Shown: positions 16,430-24,007, counted from the first letter of the stretch. The stretch: 34,269 nucleotides of DNA from a virus (IMGVR_UViG_3300048691_000015:1-34269); one strand, 5' to 3'. A program made the numbers and translations. Notes: a model not told the origin generated them from the letters alone.

Positions 16430-16771
16430 ATGAACATTACTACAGCTACTGAGTCATTGATTGCTTGGATTGAGGGTAACACCGCTAACTACGTTGCAGA
16501 AGAACTTTCTAAGACCCACCCCAAAGAATATTGTGATAGCGTCATTGAACGTAAAAAGCACAAAGTCTTGGTTGGTAAGAAGTACCTTAAAGTAGTTTCT
16601 GACAGTTCTGTGCGATTCTTTGTTGATGCCACAACTGGTGCAATCTACATGGCGGCATCATATGCATCACCAGCAAAAGGCATTCGTGGTAATGTTCTTT
16701 CTGAAACCAATGGCAAAGAAGGCTTCCACTATGCTGGTCTTGGATTGACCTTCGTAAACTATGCCCGGTAA
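16430..16771 (+). CDS. Small unknown protein
   Basis: 113 aa from the ATG at 16430, chosen because AAGGAACTGA precedes it and the preceding frame lies in promoter DNA. The sequence has an N-terminal helical part (MNITTATESLIAWIEGNTAN) and a beta-rich C-terminal part (KVLVGKKYLKVVSDSSVRFF, ATTGAIYMAASY, GIRGNV). The second half resembles small phage proteins with a 'K+Y.K+......V..FVD..TG.IYKA.S...P..G.RGN+' pattern, which I recall in other phages without a known role. It is followed by a promoter and a tRNA gene. Confidence 0.65.
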   Translation: MNITTATESLIAWIEGNTANYVAEELSKTHPKEYCDSVIERKKHKVLVGKKYLKVVSDSSVRFFVDATTGAIYMAASYASPAKGIRGNVLSETNGKEGFHYAGLGLTFVNYAR

Positions 16772-16775
16772 ATTG

Positions 16776-16784
16776 TGCTATAAT
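16776..16784 (+). promoter_or_regulatory. Extended -10 promoter for the tRNA gene
   Basis: TGCTATAAT, a perfect extended -10, within GTGCTATAATTCGGCTA. It ends 15 nt before the tRNA 5' end. No -35 element is apparent at 17 nt. Confidence 0.6.
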
Positions 16785-16799
16785 TCGGCTAATAAATTT

Positions 16800-16876
16800 G
16801 CGACTGTAACTCAACTGGATAGAGTACCGGATTTCTACTCCGGGTGTTGGGGGTTCGAGTCCCTCCAGTCGCACCA
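16800..16876 (+). tRNA. tRNA-Arg (anticodon UCU)
   Basis: Full cloverleaf. The acceptor stem GCGACTG/CAGTCGC is perfect over 7 bp. The D stem is ACTC/GAGT. The anticodon stem CCGGA/TCCGG has loop TTTCTAC, giving anticodon TCT. The variable loop is GTGTT, and the T arm is GGGGG/CCCTC with loop TTCGAGT. The CCA end is encoded (16874-16876). It decodes AGA/AGG. It is the only tRNA in the window and probably supplements a host that reads these codons poorly. Confidence 0.95.
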
Positions 16877-16936
16877 TAATAGGCCTATCGACAAGTGCCT
16901 AACCAAAACTTGTCAAAACTTTATCATGGGAACATT

Positions 16937-17116
16937 ATGACGCAAATTTCTAAAATCTTGAAAAGCCTGAAAAGTGGTAAGCCACTAACCGTAGCACAGG
17001 CGCGAACCCGCTATGGCGTAACCAATCTTCGCGCACGAGTCTGTGAACTTCGTGGTGAAGGTGTCTCTGTACAAACTATTACAACAAAGGGTGGTCTTAC
17101 TGCCTATACGATGTAG
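16937..17116 (+). CDS. Small helix-turn-helix protein
   Basis: 59 aa from the ATG at 16937 (GGGAAC 7 nt upstream; the longer frame lacks a site). SGKPLTVAQARTRYGVTNLR and ARVCELRGEGVSVQT form a winged or simple helix-turn-helix of the HTH_39 kind (AR..YG...LRAR+.ELR..G). Basic and small, it could be a DNA-binding regulator. It lies 60 nt after the tRNA and ends just before the bidirectional terminator, so tRNA and protein may share a transcript. Confidence 0.75.
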   Translation: MTQISKILKSLKSGKPLTVAQARTRYGVTNLRARVCELRGEGVSVQTITTKGGLTAYTM

Positions 17117-17132
17117 TAAAATTTACATCAAC

Positions 17133-17159
17133 AAAAAGGGGGCATATGCCCCCTTTTTT
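17133..17159. terminator. Bidirectional intrinsic terminator (copy 2)
   Basis: Same palindrome GGGGGCATATGCCCCC with flanking A and T tracts as at 4830-4856, including the flanking bases. It separates the convergent HTH gene and the 691-aa gene, whose stop codon lies 2 nt beyond it. Confidence 0.9.
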
Positions 17160-17160
17160 A

Positions 17161-19236
17161 TTAGTCTGGTTCGCGTCTCTGTAGTGCTCTGCGTATGTCG
17201 TGTGTCTCTAAGTCCATACTAACATGATTTGCAATGCCAGTATGCTTTGAAATCATGTTCTCATAATTCTCCATATGATCGTTTAACTCATCTTCATCCC
17301 CATGATCTTCCGCATGCTTTTCTAATGTGGCTTGATGATCATATATTTTTGTATGTAGATTATCTACGTCATTTTCAAAGTCTGGGTGATCTTTTGGGGA
17401 TTCTTCGCCTTCGTACTTTTTACCAAACTTTGTTAGTTCGTGGTCAATATCATCTCTATGCAAATCTAGAACCTTATTGACAATTGCTTTTGATTGCGTA
17501 TTGGCAAACCTTCCGTTGTTCATCAGCGTTTTGAATTCATCATCATTAGTATGTTCCAAAATGCTTTTGGGAATTCTGGCTGGAGAATTCGATCTACCAA
17601 AATTGTTATTTTTATTGGTTGCGTTGTGAACCAATACGTCTTTGGCAACTTTTTGAGCATCTTCTACATGCGGCGATGTATTGTGTAATACTGACGTTGC
17701 ATGTTCTACGACTTCCACAGAGTCTGGCGACACATATGGCGAAAGTCCTAAGTGATATATGATATTCATGTGGGCTATACTATGACGTTTATCCGCAATC
17801 TTATCTGCATGCGCTTGTGTAAAATTATTTGAAGTCATAGCAGAACCATGAATATCGCGTCGTGAGTTAATTCCATGATCTATCAATTTATCAATGTGGT
17901 TTGCTGTAAGGGCTTTGCGAACATCGCTTAACCAATAAGAACTACCAGATTTACCATTGATGTACCCATTCACTAGCTTATCGACATGGTGTTCTTTCAA
18001 TCGGTTTGTCGGAACTTTTACGGTATCATCTTCTGATAAAGTATCAATGATGTGGTCTGGCAGTTTTTTGTTTGACAAAATATTAGATTTGTATGAGGTT
18101 GCCCCAGTCCTTGCGAGGTTTGCACGATACCGTTCAATGTTGTTTGTAGAAAACTTTTCACCGTGTTGGTAGGCCAATCCACCAGCAACATGAGTCGGGT
18201 CGTCAGATTCATTGATGATTCTGTTGACGTTATGGGTGTCCATATTGGTAATACCAATTCCGAGATTTACGGCAACATCTCTAGGAAGTTTTCCGCCAAC
18301 CGTGTCCTCAAATGCCTTGTTTATAGCATGGTGTGTATCTGGTGCGTTTAGTGTATAGTTTTGTCGATTGTTGCCTGTGTGAATTTTGTCCAAATCCTCT
18401 TTGGTTGGGTTATGATAGGTTGTTGTGCCTTCGCTATACAAATCGTCATGTAGGTTGTATGTTGTGCCACGTTTACCGGGGTAGTTCTTCATGGCCCAGT
18501 TATTCACGGCCCTATGGAAATCACTATTTCCCGCACCATATGTGCTGCCGCCAGCGCGGTAGATGCTATGTTCTTCTCCAGTGTCATCATCCTCACCAAC
18601 ATGTCGCTTCAAAGAAACCCTAGCAATCGGGTTAGAAGGCCATGCATCGCCCTTTGTAACGGAATCGTCGTCTGGGTGAACCAAGAACGCCTCGTGCGTA
18701 GCGTGAGCCATATCACGGTCTAGGTACTGTTTGTTAGACCCAGTTTCGGCATTCATACAGGATTCATTTGACCATCTTGTGCCGGAGGTTTTCCCAAAGA
18801 TTGCGTATGGGTGTGTAGAAATCAAAACTTTCAAACCATGCGATTTTGAACTTTGTCTTGCTTCATCATTTGCAAATGCATTCTTTACATGGTTAGGTGC
18901 CGAAGTTTTTTCAAGAACCTTTCCAATACTTTCATGAACTTCTTTGCTACGCATAGGGATTCCCATAGCCGGGTTCCCTACTTGCTTTTCAATTCTAGCA
19001 ATACCTTTCTTGTAGTCATGAATCTGGTAGCCGTGCTTTTCTAAGTGTTCTTTAACGTCAATATCGGGTTGTGCTTCTTGACCATGTACGTCTATAATAG
19101 CGTGGTTGCCCTTTGCACCAAACGCATTTCTGATAGCATCATGGGTGTCTTTGTCTAGGTCTTCTCCGTGCTCCGTCCAACTGCTATCTGCAAGGTCTTT
19201 TAATTGATAATTAACGGCTTCGTTTAGTTTATTCAT
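17161..19236 (-). CDS. Large protein of unknown function, paralogue of the 870-aa protein
   Basis: 691 aa, ATG at 19236 with GGGGAA 6 nt upstream. The first ~290 residues parallel the 870-aa protein: EKHGYQIHDYKKGIA, SIGKVLEK, SGTRWSNESCM (W155, C160), NPIARVSLKRHV, SIYRAGGSTYG, and a W..K..P....Y segment. The central part has loose repeats built around H+DKL+..G (for example KEHHVDKLVNGYIN and TANHIDKLIDHGIN), like helical repeats in other phage proteins. The C-terminus is acidic and helical, and there is no ParB-like domain. I do not recognise a function. The conserved W/C/H/R/Y residues suggest a real active or binding site. It is transcribed away from dut. Confidence 0.65.
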   Translation of the reverse strand: MNKLNEAVNYQLKDLADSSWTEHGEDLDKDTHDAIRNAFGAKGNHAIIDVHGQEAQPDIDVKEHLEKHGYQIHDYKKGIARIEKQVGNPAMGIPMRSKEVHESIGKVLEKTSAPNHVKNAFANDEARQSSKSHGLKVLISTHPYAIFGKTSGTRWSNESCMNAETGSNKQYLDRDMAHATHEAFLVHPDDDSVTKGDAWPSNPIARVSLKRHVGEDDDTGEEHSIYRAGGSTYGAGNSDFHRAVNNWAMKNYPGKRGTTYNLHDDLYSEGTTTYHNPTKEDLDKIHTGNNRQNYTLNAPDTHHAINKAFEDTVGGKLPRDVAVNLGIGITNMDTHNVNRIINESDDPTHVAGGLAYQHGEKFSTNNIERYRANLARTGATSYKSNILSNKKLPDHIIDTLSEDDTVKVPTNRLKEHHVDKLVNGYINGKSGSSYWLSDVRKALTANHIDKLIDHGINSRRDIHGSAMTSNNFTQAHADKIADKRHSIAHMNIIYHLGLSPYVSPDSVEVVEHATSVLHNTSPHVEDAQKVAKDVLVHNATNKNNNFGRSNSPARIPKSILEHTNDDEFKTLMNNGRFANTQSKAIVNKVLDLHRDDIDHELTKFGKKYEGEESPKDHPDFENDVDNLHTKIYDHQATLEKHAEDHGDEDELNDHMENYENMISKHTGIANHVSMDLETHDIRRALQRREPD

Positions 19237-19250
19237 GGGTTCCCCGAGTG

Positions 19251-19259
19251 TGGTATAAT
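19251..19259 (+). promoter_or_regulatory. Extended -10 promoter for the dUTPase operon
   Basis: TGGTATAAT within GTGTGGTATAATTGCG, 31 nt upstream of the dUTPase ATG. Same form as 16776 and 22298. Confidence 0.6.
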
Positions 19260-19290
19260 TGCGAAGTATTTAACAACACAAAGGAACTTC

Positions 19291-19725
19291 ATGATGATTT
19301 TGTTCAAGAAACTTCGCCAAGATGCAAAGCTACCCACCTATGGGTCGGACTATGCGGATTGCTTTGACTTCTATGCACCAGACACTACGGTACTTGCCCC
19401 ACACACCACAACAATCATCAAGACCGGACTTATCCCGGTGATGCCGAACCAGTACCAAGCATTGCACATCTTTTCTAGGTCTGGTCTATCAATCAAGTAC
19501 GGAATTGTCCTCGCAAACTCGGTGGGGATTATTGATGCGGATTACACCAACGAACTTTTGATAGCATTACATAATACTACCGATTCTCCATACCTCGTTG
19601 AAGCTGGTACTAGGGTTGCTCAAGGTCGCCTAGTAGCATCTAATCGAACACCTATTGCAGAATATGTTGGCGAAGTATTGCCATTGGGGAATCGTGTAGG
19701 TGGCCTTGGTTCAACTGGGAAATAA
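19291..19725 (+). CDS. dut: dUTP diphosphatase (trimeric dUTPase)
   Basis: 144 aa, the usual length. The trimeric dUTPase motifs are in order: GSDYADCFDFYA (motif 1), HIFSRSGLSIKYGI (2), ANSVGIIDADYTNEL (3), RVAQGRLV (4), and RVGGLGSTG (5, the C-terminal P-loop-like tail). It hydrolyses dUTP to dUMP, protecting phage DNA from uracil and feeding thymidylate synthesis. AAGGAAC precedes the first of two ATGs. It lies 3 nt before the intein-bearing gene. Confidence 0.95.
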   Translation: MMILFKKLRQDAKLPTYGSDYADCFDFYAPDTTVLAPHTTTIIKTGLIPVMPNQYQALHIFSRSGLSIKYGIVLANSVGIIDADYTNELLIALHNTTDSPYLVEAGTRVAQGRLVASNRTPIAEYVGEVLPLGNRVGGLGSTGK

Positions 19726-19728
19726 CTA

Positions 19729-22293
19729 ATGAATTGTTTGTATTGTGAATCTGATAACCTTCGCAACAAAGGGTATAGTACCCGCGCAAATGGTGTTGTC
19801 TTCCGTAGATACCATTGTAAAGATTGTGGGGAGTATTCTTCTTATGAGGTGACCCCGGTTGCTATCGAACCGACACAACCAGAAGAAAAGAAACCATCCA
19901 AGAAGTCTATTGAGGCAGAACTAACAGAACTTGGAGACTATGTAGGTATTGTTGTAACTTCTGCAATGAACGATACGGCTTTGCACAAACCATTCTTCAA
20001 TAATTTGGTCCGGTACTGCGATGAAAACCGTCTACGCCTGTTTGTAATCAAGAACAAGTACAACAACCCATCATTGCTAAATTCTCAGCAGGATGTGACA
20101 TACCCACCAGAACTTGTACCGTACTTCCTAGATACAACTTTCCGATACAAGGACAAATTTAAGGTCATTGGGGACTGTAACATCATTGCTACAGCCTCAC
20201 ACCCACTGACCGGAATTGATGGCCTTACGGAAGGGATTACGACCATTGTAGGGCACCCTGTGATGCAGATGCTGACATTACCAGTCAATGAGTGGAAATC
20301 CCCAGTAATTATGCACAGCACTGGTAGCGTTTCTATGAAGAATAACTACTCGGCAAGCAAAGCGGGATATCGTGCAAGTTTTCACCATTGTTGGTCTGCA
20401 TTAGTAATCGAAATTGATGCCGAAGATGATTTCCACATCCGACAGCTTTGTGCGACACAGAATGGGTCTTTCTATGACCTGAATGAGCATTGGGATGAAG
20501 GTGGTGTAACCTATGACAACCACATTGATGCCATTGTGACGGGTGACGAGCATTCTATATTCCGTGATGAAGATGTAGAAAGGGCCACGTATGGATATAA
20601 TGGTATTGTGGATAGATTGAAGCCTAAGTACATTATCCGTGGGGATGTGTTCGACGGTCATTCAATTTCGCACCATCACACCAATGACTTCTTTACGCAA
20701 TACAAGAAGCACATTGTAGAATCAAAGTATGGAAATTTGCAGCATGAACTTGACGATATGGTCGAGTACATTGGTAGGACAACCCCACCATTTGCACAAT
20801 CTTTGTTAGTCTATGGTAACCACGAAAGTCATCTAGACAAATGGCTAAACGTGGCAGACCCTAAGAAAGATTTGGTCAATGCAAAGTTGTACCATAAGTT
20901 GATGTATGACCGCCTAGAGAACATGGAAGAAGGAAAATCAACCCCGGCGGTAATTTCTTATATTGCTAAACACCTAGAAGAAACTGTGTGTAAGCCATGT
21001 CCAGAAGGTTTTACAATTCATGGCGTACTTCTATCAGAACATGGCGATAAAGGGCCAAACGGTGCTAGAGGGTCTGCACAAAACTTGTCGAAGATTGGAG
21101 AGAAGTCCATCCTAGGCCATTCTCATTGTTTGACGGATGACCATTCTGCACTAACTCAAACTGGTTGGAAAAAGGTATATAATATTGATGTTGGTGAATT
21201 AGTTTTGACGTATGACTACACTACTAAATCTAATGTGTGGTTGCCAAATAAAAAAACCCATGTCATGCAACATAGTGGAAAACTTGTTAATATAAACACA
21301 AACAATATACAGCAGTCAGTAACACCAAATCACATGTTATCGCTTTCTGATGGTAGATATATTAACGTGTGTGAAGCCATAACAACGGAGATGCCAGCAC
21401 TAATCCCAGTTTCCGCTTGTAATAGAGTCACAAATCCGAACATCATTGAAGTTGGTTTGAGTGATTTAGAGTTGAAAAAAATTGTTGCATTTTGCGCGGA
21501 TGGTCACGTTTCATTTACTGATAATGGAAGCCCTGTATATAGATTTCATATCAAGAAATCTAGGAAGATTGACAGACTGTATGAATTTTTTGGAAAAGAC
21601 TATACGCCAATGTCTGCAAAGAACTTCGGAAAAACTGGTTCGACTAAAATTTCGATTGCTGCTGGTACAGAATCTTATAATTTTTTGAAAAAATGGATTC
21701 CAATGCCAAAACGACTTCCTGAATTTTTCAGAACTCTATCCCCTTCGCAAAAGGAAGTTGTTATTGATGAATTGAAGTATTGGGATGGCACATTCGATAC
21801 TGGAACAAACGCGAGGCAATATTCAACTGCTAAACTCGAAGAAGTTGATCTGATTTCTTCAATCTTGGTAGAATTGGGGTATAGGACAAGTGTAATAAAC
21901 AGGGAATTCCATAAAAATAGAAACCACGCACCATCATTTGTAATAACATGGAACCATGATAAAAATATGCACACTGGGCCAGCTAAGGCTTCATGTCAGC
22001 CGGTTAGATATAAGTCGTGGGGAGTTACAATCACCACGGTTGATAATATTAGGGTATCTTGTTTAGAGACAGACAATAAAAATTTTTGGGTCAGAAATGA
22101 CAAGTACGGAAAGGTGTCACTGACTGGGAATTCTCCTAAGATCATAGCAGGGACGTTCCAAGTAGGTACATCATCAAAGCTAAAATTGGAGTACAATAAA
22201 GGCCCATCGTCATGGATGCATACACATTGCATTTTGCACAAGAATGGGAAGCGCCAAATGATTAACATTATCAATGGAAAATGGCATTCTTAA
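19729..22293 (+). CDS. Zinc-ribbon metallophosphoesterase interrupted by an intein
   Basis: 854 codons, of which 335 (467-801) are an intein; the spliced product would be 519 aa. The N-terminus is a zinc ribbon (C3, C6, C30, C33). The phosphoesterase motifs are GDEH (272-275), GDVFDGH (305-311), GNHE (363-366), SEHGD (436-440) and, after splicing, GHSHSP. The size and the GDVFDGHSISHHHTND segment remind me of the T5 A1 host-DNA-degradation protein, but I cannot confirm that. The likely action is phosphodiester cleavage of nucleic acid with two metals. Without splicing the GHxH site is broken, so activity should depend on the intein. It follows dut by 3 nt. Confidence 0.8.
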   Translation: MNCLYCESDNLRNKGYSTRANGVVFRRYHCKDCGEYSSYEVTPVAIEPTQPEEKKPSKKSIEAELTELGDYVGIVVTSAMNDTALHKPFFNNLVRYCDENRLRLFVIKNKYNNPSLLNSQQDVTYPPELVPYFLDTTFRYKDKFKVIGDCNIIATASHPLTGIDGLTEGITTIVGHPVMQMLTLPVNEWKSPVIMHSTGSVSMKNNYSASKAGYRASFHHCWSALVIEIDAEDDFHIRQLCATQNGSFYDLNEHWDEGGVTYDNHIDAIVTGDEHSIFRDEDVERATYGYNGIVDRLKPKYIIRGDVFDGHSISHHHTNDFFTQYKKHIVESKYGNLQHELDDMVEYIGRTTPPFAQSLLVYGNHESHLDKWLNVADPKKDLVNAKLYHKLMYDRLENMEEGKSTPAVISYIAKHLEETVCKPCPEGFTIHGVLLSEHGDKGPNGARGSAQNLSKIGEKSILGHSHCLTDDHSALTQTGWKKVYNIDVGELVLTYDYTTKSNVWLPNKKTHVMQHSGKLVNINTNNIQQSVTPNHMLSLSDGRYINVCEAITTEMPALIPVSACNRVTNPNIIEVGLSDLELKKIVAFCADGHVSFTDNGSPVYRFHIKKSRKIDRLYEFFGKDYTPMSAKNFGKTGSTKISIAAGTESYNFLKKWIPMPKRLPEFFRTLSPSQKEVVIDELKYWDGTFDTGTNARQYSTAKLEEVDLISSILVELGYRTSVINREFHKNRNHAPSFVITWNHDKNMHTGPAKASCQPVRYKSWGVTITTVDNIRVSCLETDNKNFWVRNDKYGKVSLTGNSPKIIAGTFQVGTSSKLKLEYNKGPSSWMHTHCILHKNGKRQMINIINGKWHS
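21127..22131 (+). mobile_element. Intein with LAGLIDADG-like homing endonuclease motifs
   Basis: Starts at C467 directly after GHSH and ends at N801, followed by S802. Block A is CLTDDHSALTQTGWKKVYN and block B is QQSVTPNHMLSL (T..H). Two LAGLIDADG-type motifs are visible: LKKIVAFCADGHVSF (582-596) and VIDELKYWDGTFDT (about 678-691). Block F is VSCLETDNKNFWVRND and block G is VSLTGN. The penultimate residue is Gly rather than the usual His. The DNA is more AT-rich than the flanking exteins. Both the splicing residues (C, TxxH, N, S) and the endonuclease acidic residues are present. Confidence 0.9.
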
Positions 22294-22297
22294 AATG

Positions 22298-22306
22298 TGC
22301 TATAAT
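22298..22306 (+). promoter_or_regulatory. Extended -10 promoter
   Basis: TGCTATAAT inside AATGTGCTATAATTGAGGCT, 28 nt upstream of the ATG at 22334 and starting just after the phosphoesterase stop codon. It would drive the dsbA-rnh-33-59-32 block. Confidence 0.6.
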
Positions 22307-22333
22307 TGAGGCTCAACAACTTTAGAGGATATT

Positions 22334-22504
22334 ATGGATGAAATTAAAGTAAACCACCGAAAGGAAAAGCTAAAGGGAATGTCCCTAGAGCGATTGGCGG
22401 AACTTGGGAAAGTTCTCACTGTCCCACATCGGTACTACACAGACGAGCAGAAAGTTATGCTTGCTGATTTAGAGGCCGAAGTAAAATCACGAAAGGTTGC
22501 ATAA
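22334..22504 (+). CDS. Short unknown protein
   Basis: 56 aa (MDEIKVNHRKEKLKGMSLER at the start), basic and helical. GAGGAT lies 6 nt upstream of the ATG, a promoter sits just before it, and its TAA overlaps the next ATG (TAATG), so it is well supported despite its size. No family is recognised. Confidence 0.65.
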   Translation: MDEIKVNHRKEKLKGMSLERLAELGKVLTVPHRYYTDEQKVMLADLEAEVKSRKVA

Positions 22505-22830
22505 TGACATTTGATGAACTTGAGCGAACTTCTTACATCAATGATGACCAGAGCACACTACAAATTATTGAAGTATGTCGTGAGCACTTTTCCGACCTGA
22601 CCGATGACCAACGCACGGAGTTATATGATGAAGGCTATGAGGTAGGCTTTAAGGATGCAAAATCTGAAGGCTATGATGATGGCTATGATGAAGGCATTAA
22701 GGATGGAAAATCTGAAGGCTTTAAAGATGGAAAATCTGAAGGCTATGATGATGGAAAATCTGAAGGCTATGATGATGGTTATGAAGCCGGATATGCAGCA
22801 GCTATGCGCGACAACAATACCCCTTACTGA
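22504..22830 (+). CDS. Acidic glycine-repeat protein
   Basis: 108 aa. The N-terminal ~45 residues are ordinary (FDELERTSYINDDQSTL, TDDQRTELYDEGYEVGF). Then come six tandem 8-residue units of the type DGKSEGYD or DGYDEGIK. Repeats with Gly every fourth residue and alternating charges occur in several phage proteins and may form a helical or extended stalk. It sits between the 56-aa gene and dsbA. The function is unknown. Confidence 0.7.
   Translation: MTFDELERTSYINDDQSTLQIIEVCREHFSDLTDDQRTELYDEGYEVGFKDAKSEGYDDGYDEGIKDGKSEGFKDGKSEGYDDGKSEGYDDGYEAGYAAAMRDNNTPY
22654..22797 (+). repeat. 24-nt tandem repeat, six units
   Basis: Six in-frame 24-nt units. Units 4 and 5 (22726-22749 and 22750-22773) are identical, and unit 3 differs only at its 3' end. 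The period preserves the reading frame, so copy number can change without disrupting the protein. Confidence 0.8.
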
Positions 22831-22841
22831 AAGAAAATATT

Positions 22842-23132
22842 ATGACAACTGAATTTATCCTACCAACATCACCAGCCGACTTGAAAACTTTGCAAGATGC
22901 AATTGAAGAAGGCTCTAATAGCTTTGCGCGAGAAGTTGCAGAGAAGTCTTTGCGCAAAGAAATTGCAGCCGACCTTAAAGAGAAAATTGCAATCCCTCCA
23001 AAGATTTTCAACAAGATGGTGAAGACCTATTACAAGTCCTCATTCCAAGATGATGTGAAAGAAGCCGAAGACTTCCAGACCATCTATGAAAAGGTCATGT
23101 CCGGCAAAGACTTTACAGTTGACCAAGAATGA
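22842..23132 (+). CDS. dsbA: DsbA-like dsDNA-binding late-transcription factor
   Basis: 96 aa (T4 DsbA 89). The segment LRKEIAADLKEKIAIPPKIF, then NKMVKTYYKSSFQDDVKEAE, aligns by eye with T4 DsbA (IRIRAKDELGVDGKMFNRLL). In T4, DsbA binds double-stranded DNA and enhances late transcription. The location directly before rnh and upstream of 33-59-32 matches T4 gene order. Its TGA overlaps the rnh ATG by 4 nt. Confidence 0.8.
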   Translation: MTTEFILPTSPADLKTLQDAIEEGSNSFAREVAEKSLRKEIAADLKEKIAIPPKIFNKMVKTYYKSSFQDDVKEAEDFQTIYEKVMSGKDFTVDQE

Positions 23133-24007
23133 TTATCGTAGACTTCAATGGGGTCTTGATTGCGCAGGTAGCAACTGCATCGAAAGAACTTGGTGCAGAA
23201 GTTGACCTACAAGCCGTCAAGAACTACTTTTTCCGAGAGTTACTAAACCTCAAGAAAAAGTTTTCTGAATATGGTGAGGTAGTTATTGCGTGTGATACAC
23301 CAAACACATGGCGCAAAGCATACTTCCCATATTACAAAGTTAAACGTGCAGAAACCCGCAAGGCTATGCCGTTTTCTTGGGAATTGGTATTAGAGGCCAT
23401 TGCAGCAATCCAAGCAGATATTGAGGAATACTTCCCATATAAACTGTTGAAGATTGATAAGTGCGAGGCCGATGATATTATTGCTGTGGTTTGTCGTCAT
23501 GTGTCTGGATACAAAGCTGGGCTTACTTTGAATAGCACCCCCATCATGATTATCTCTTCTGACAACGACTTTAGACAATTGCAGGTCATTCCTAAGCTAG
23601 ACCAATATTCGGCGGCATCTGGAAAGTTTGTTGTAGAATCCAACCCAGACCAATACCTATTTGAGAAAATCTTGAAAGGTGATGCCGGGGATTGTGTTCC
23701 GAACATTCTTAGTGAAGATGCAGATATTGCTAACGGGATTCGTCAAAGTCCTATTACGAAAGGGCGTATTGAGCGATGGACGGACCACTATGTAAATAAT
23801 AATGGGGAATTGCATGAAGAATTGAGCGCAGAAAAGTTTCTGCGCAACCAGACTTTGATGGACTTGATGAACTGTATTCCTAAAGAACTCGAAGTTGAAA
23901 TCGTGAATGCATTTGAAACTACTAAACCAGCATCTAAGCTAAAACTACAAGGCTATTTCATCAAGAACAAGATGAAGGCATTGTTTGAAGAACTACAAAA
24001 TTTTTGA
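23129..24007 (+). CDS. rnh: RNase H (5'-3' FEN-like exonuclease)
   Basis: 292 aa (T4 305). Acidic metal-binding residues lie in IIVDFNGVLIA, VIACDTPNTWRKAYFPYYK, DKCEADDIIAVV, IISSDNDFRQLQ and KGDAGDCVPN, the order of the FEN/RAD2 family. The C-terminal KLQGYFIKNKMKALFEELQNF region, in pieces KLQGYFIKNKM and LFEELQNF, corresponds to the gp32/clamp-binding end in T4. It removes RNA primers from lagging-strand fragments. Confidence 0.92.
   Translation: MIIVDFNGVLIAQVATASKELGAEVDLQAVKNYFFRELLNLKKKFSEYGEVVIACDTPNTWRKAYFPYYKVKRAETRKAMPFSWELVLEAIAAIQADIEEYFPYKLLKIDKCEADDIIAVVCRHVSGYKAGLTLNSTPIMIISSDNDFRQLQVIPKLDQYSAASGKFVVESNPDQYLFEKILKGDAGDCVPNILSEDADIANGIRQSPITKGRIERWTDHYVNNNGELHEELSAEKFLRNQTLMDLMNCIPKELEVEIVNAFETTKPASKLKLQGYFIKNKMKALFEELQNF

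Noticed and set aside
16587-16877. Minus-strand frame beginning MVRLEGLEPPTPG
   Set aside because: This is the well-known false translation of a tRNA gene read backwards; the tRNA-Arg explains it.
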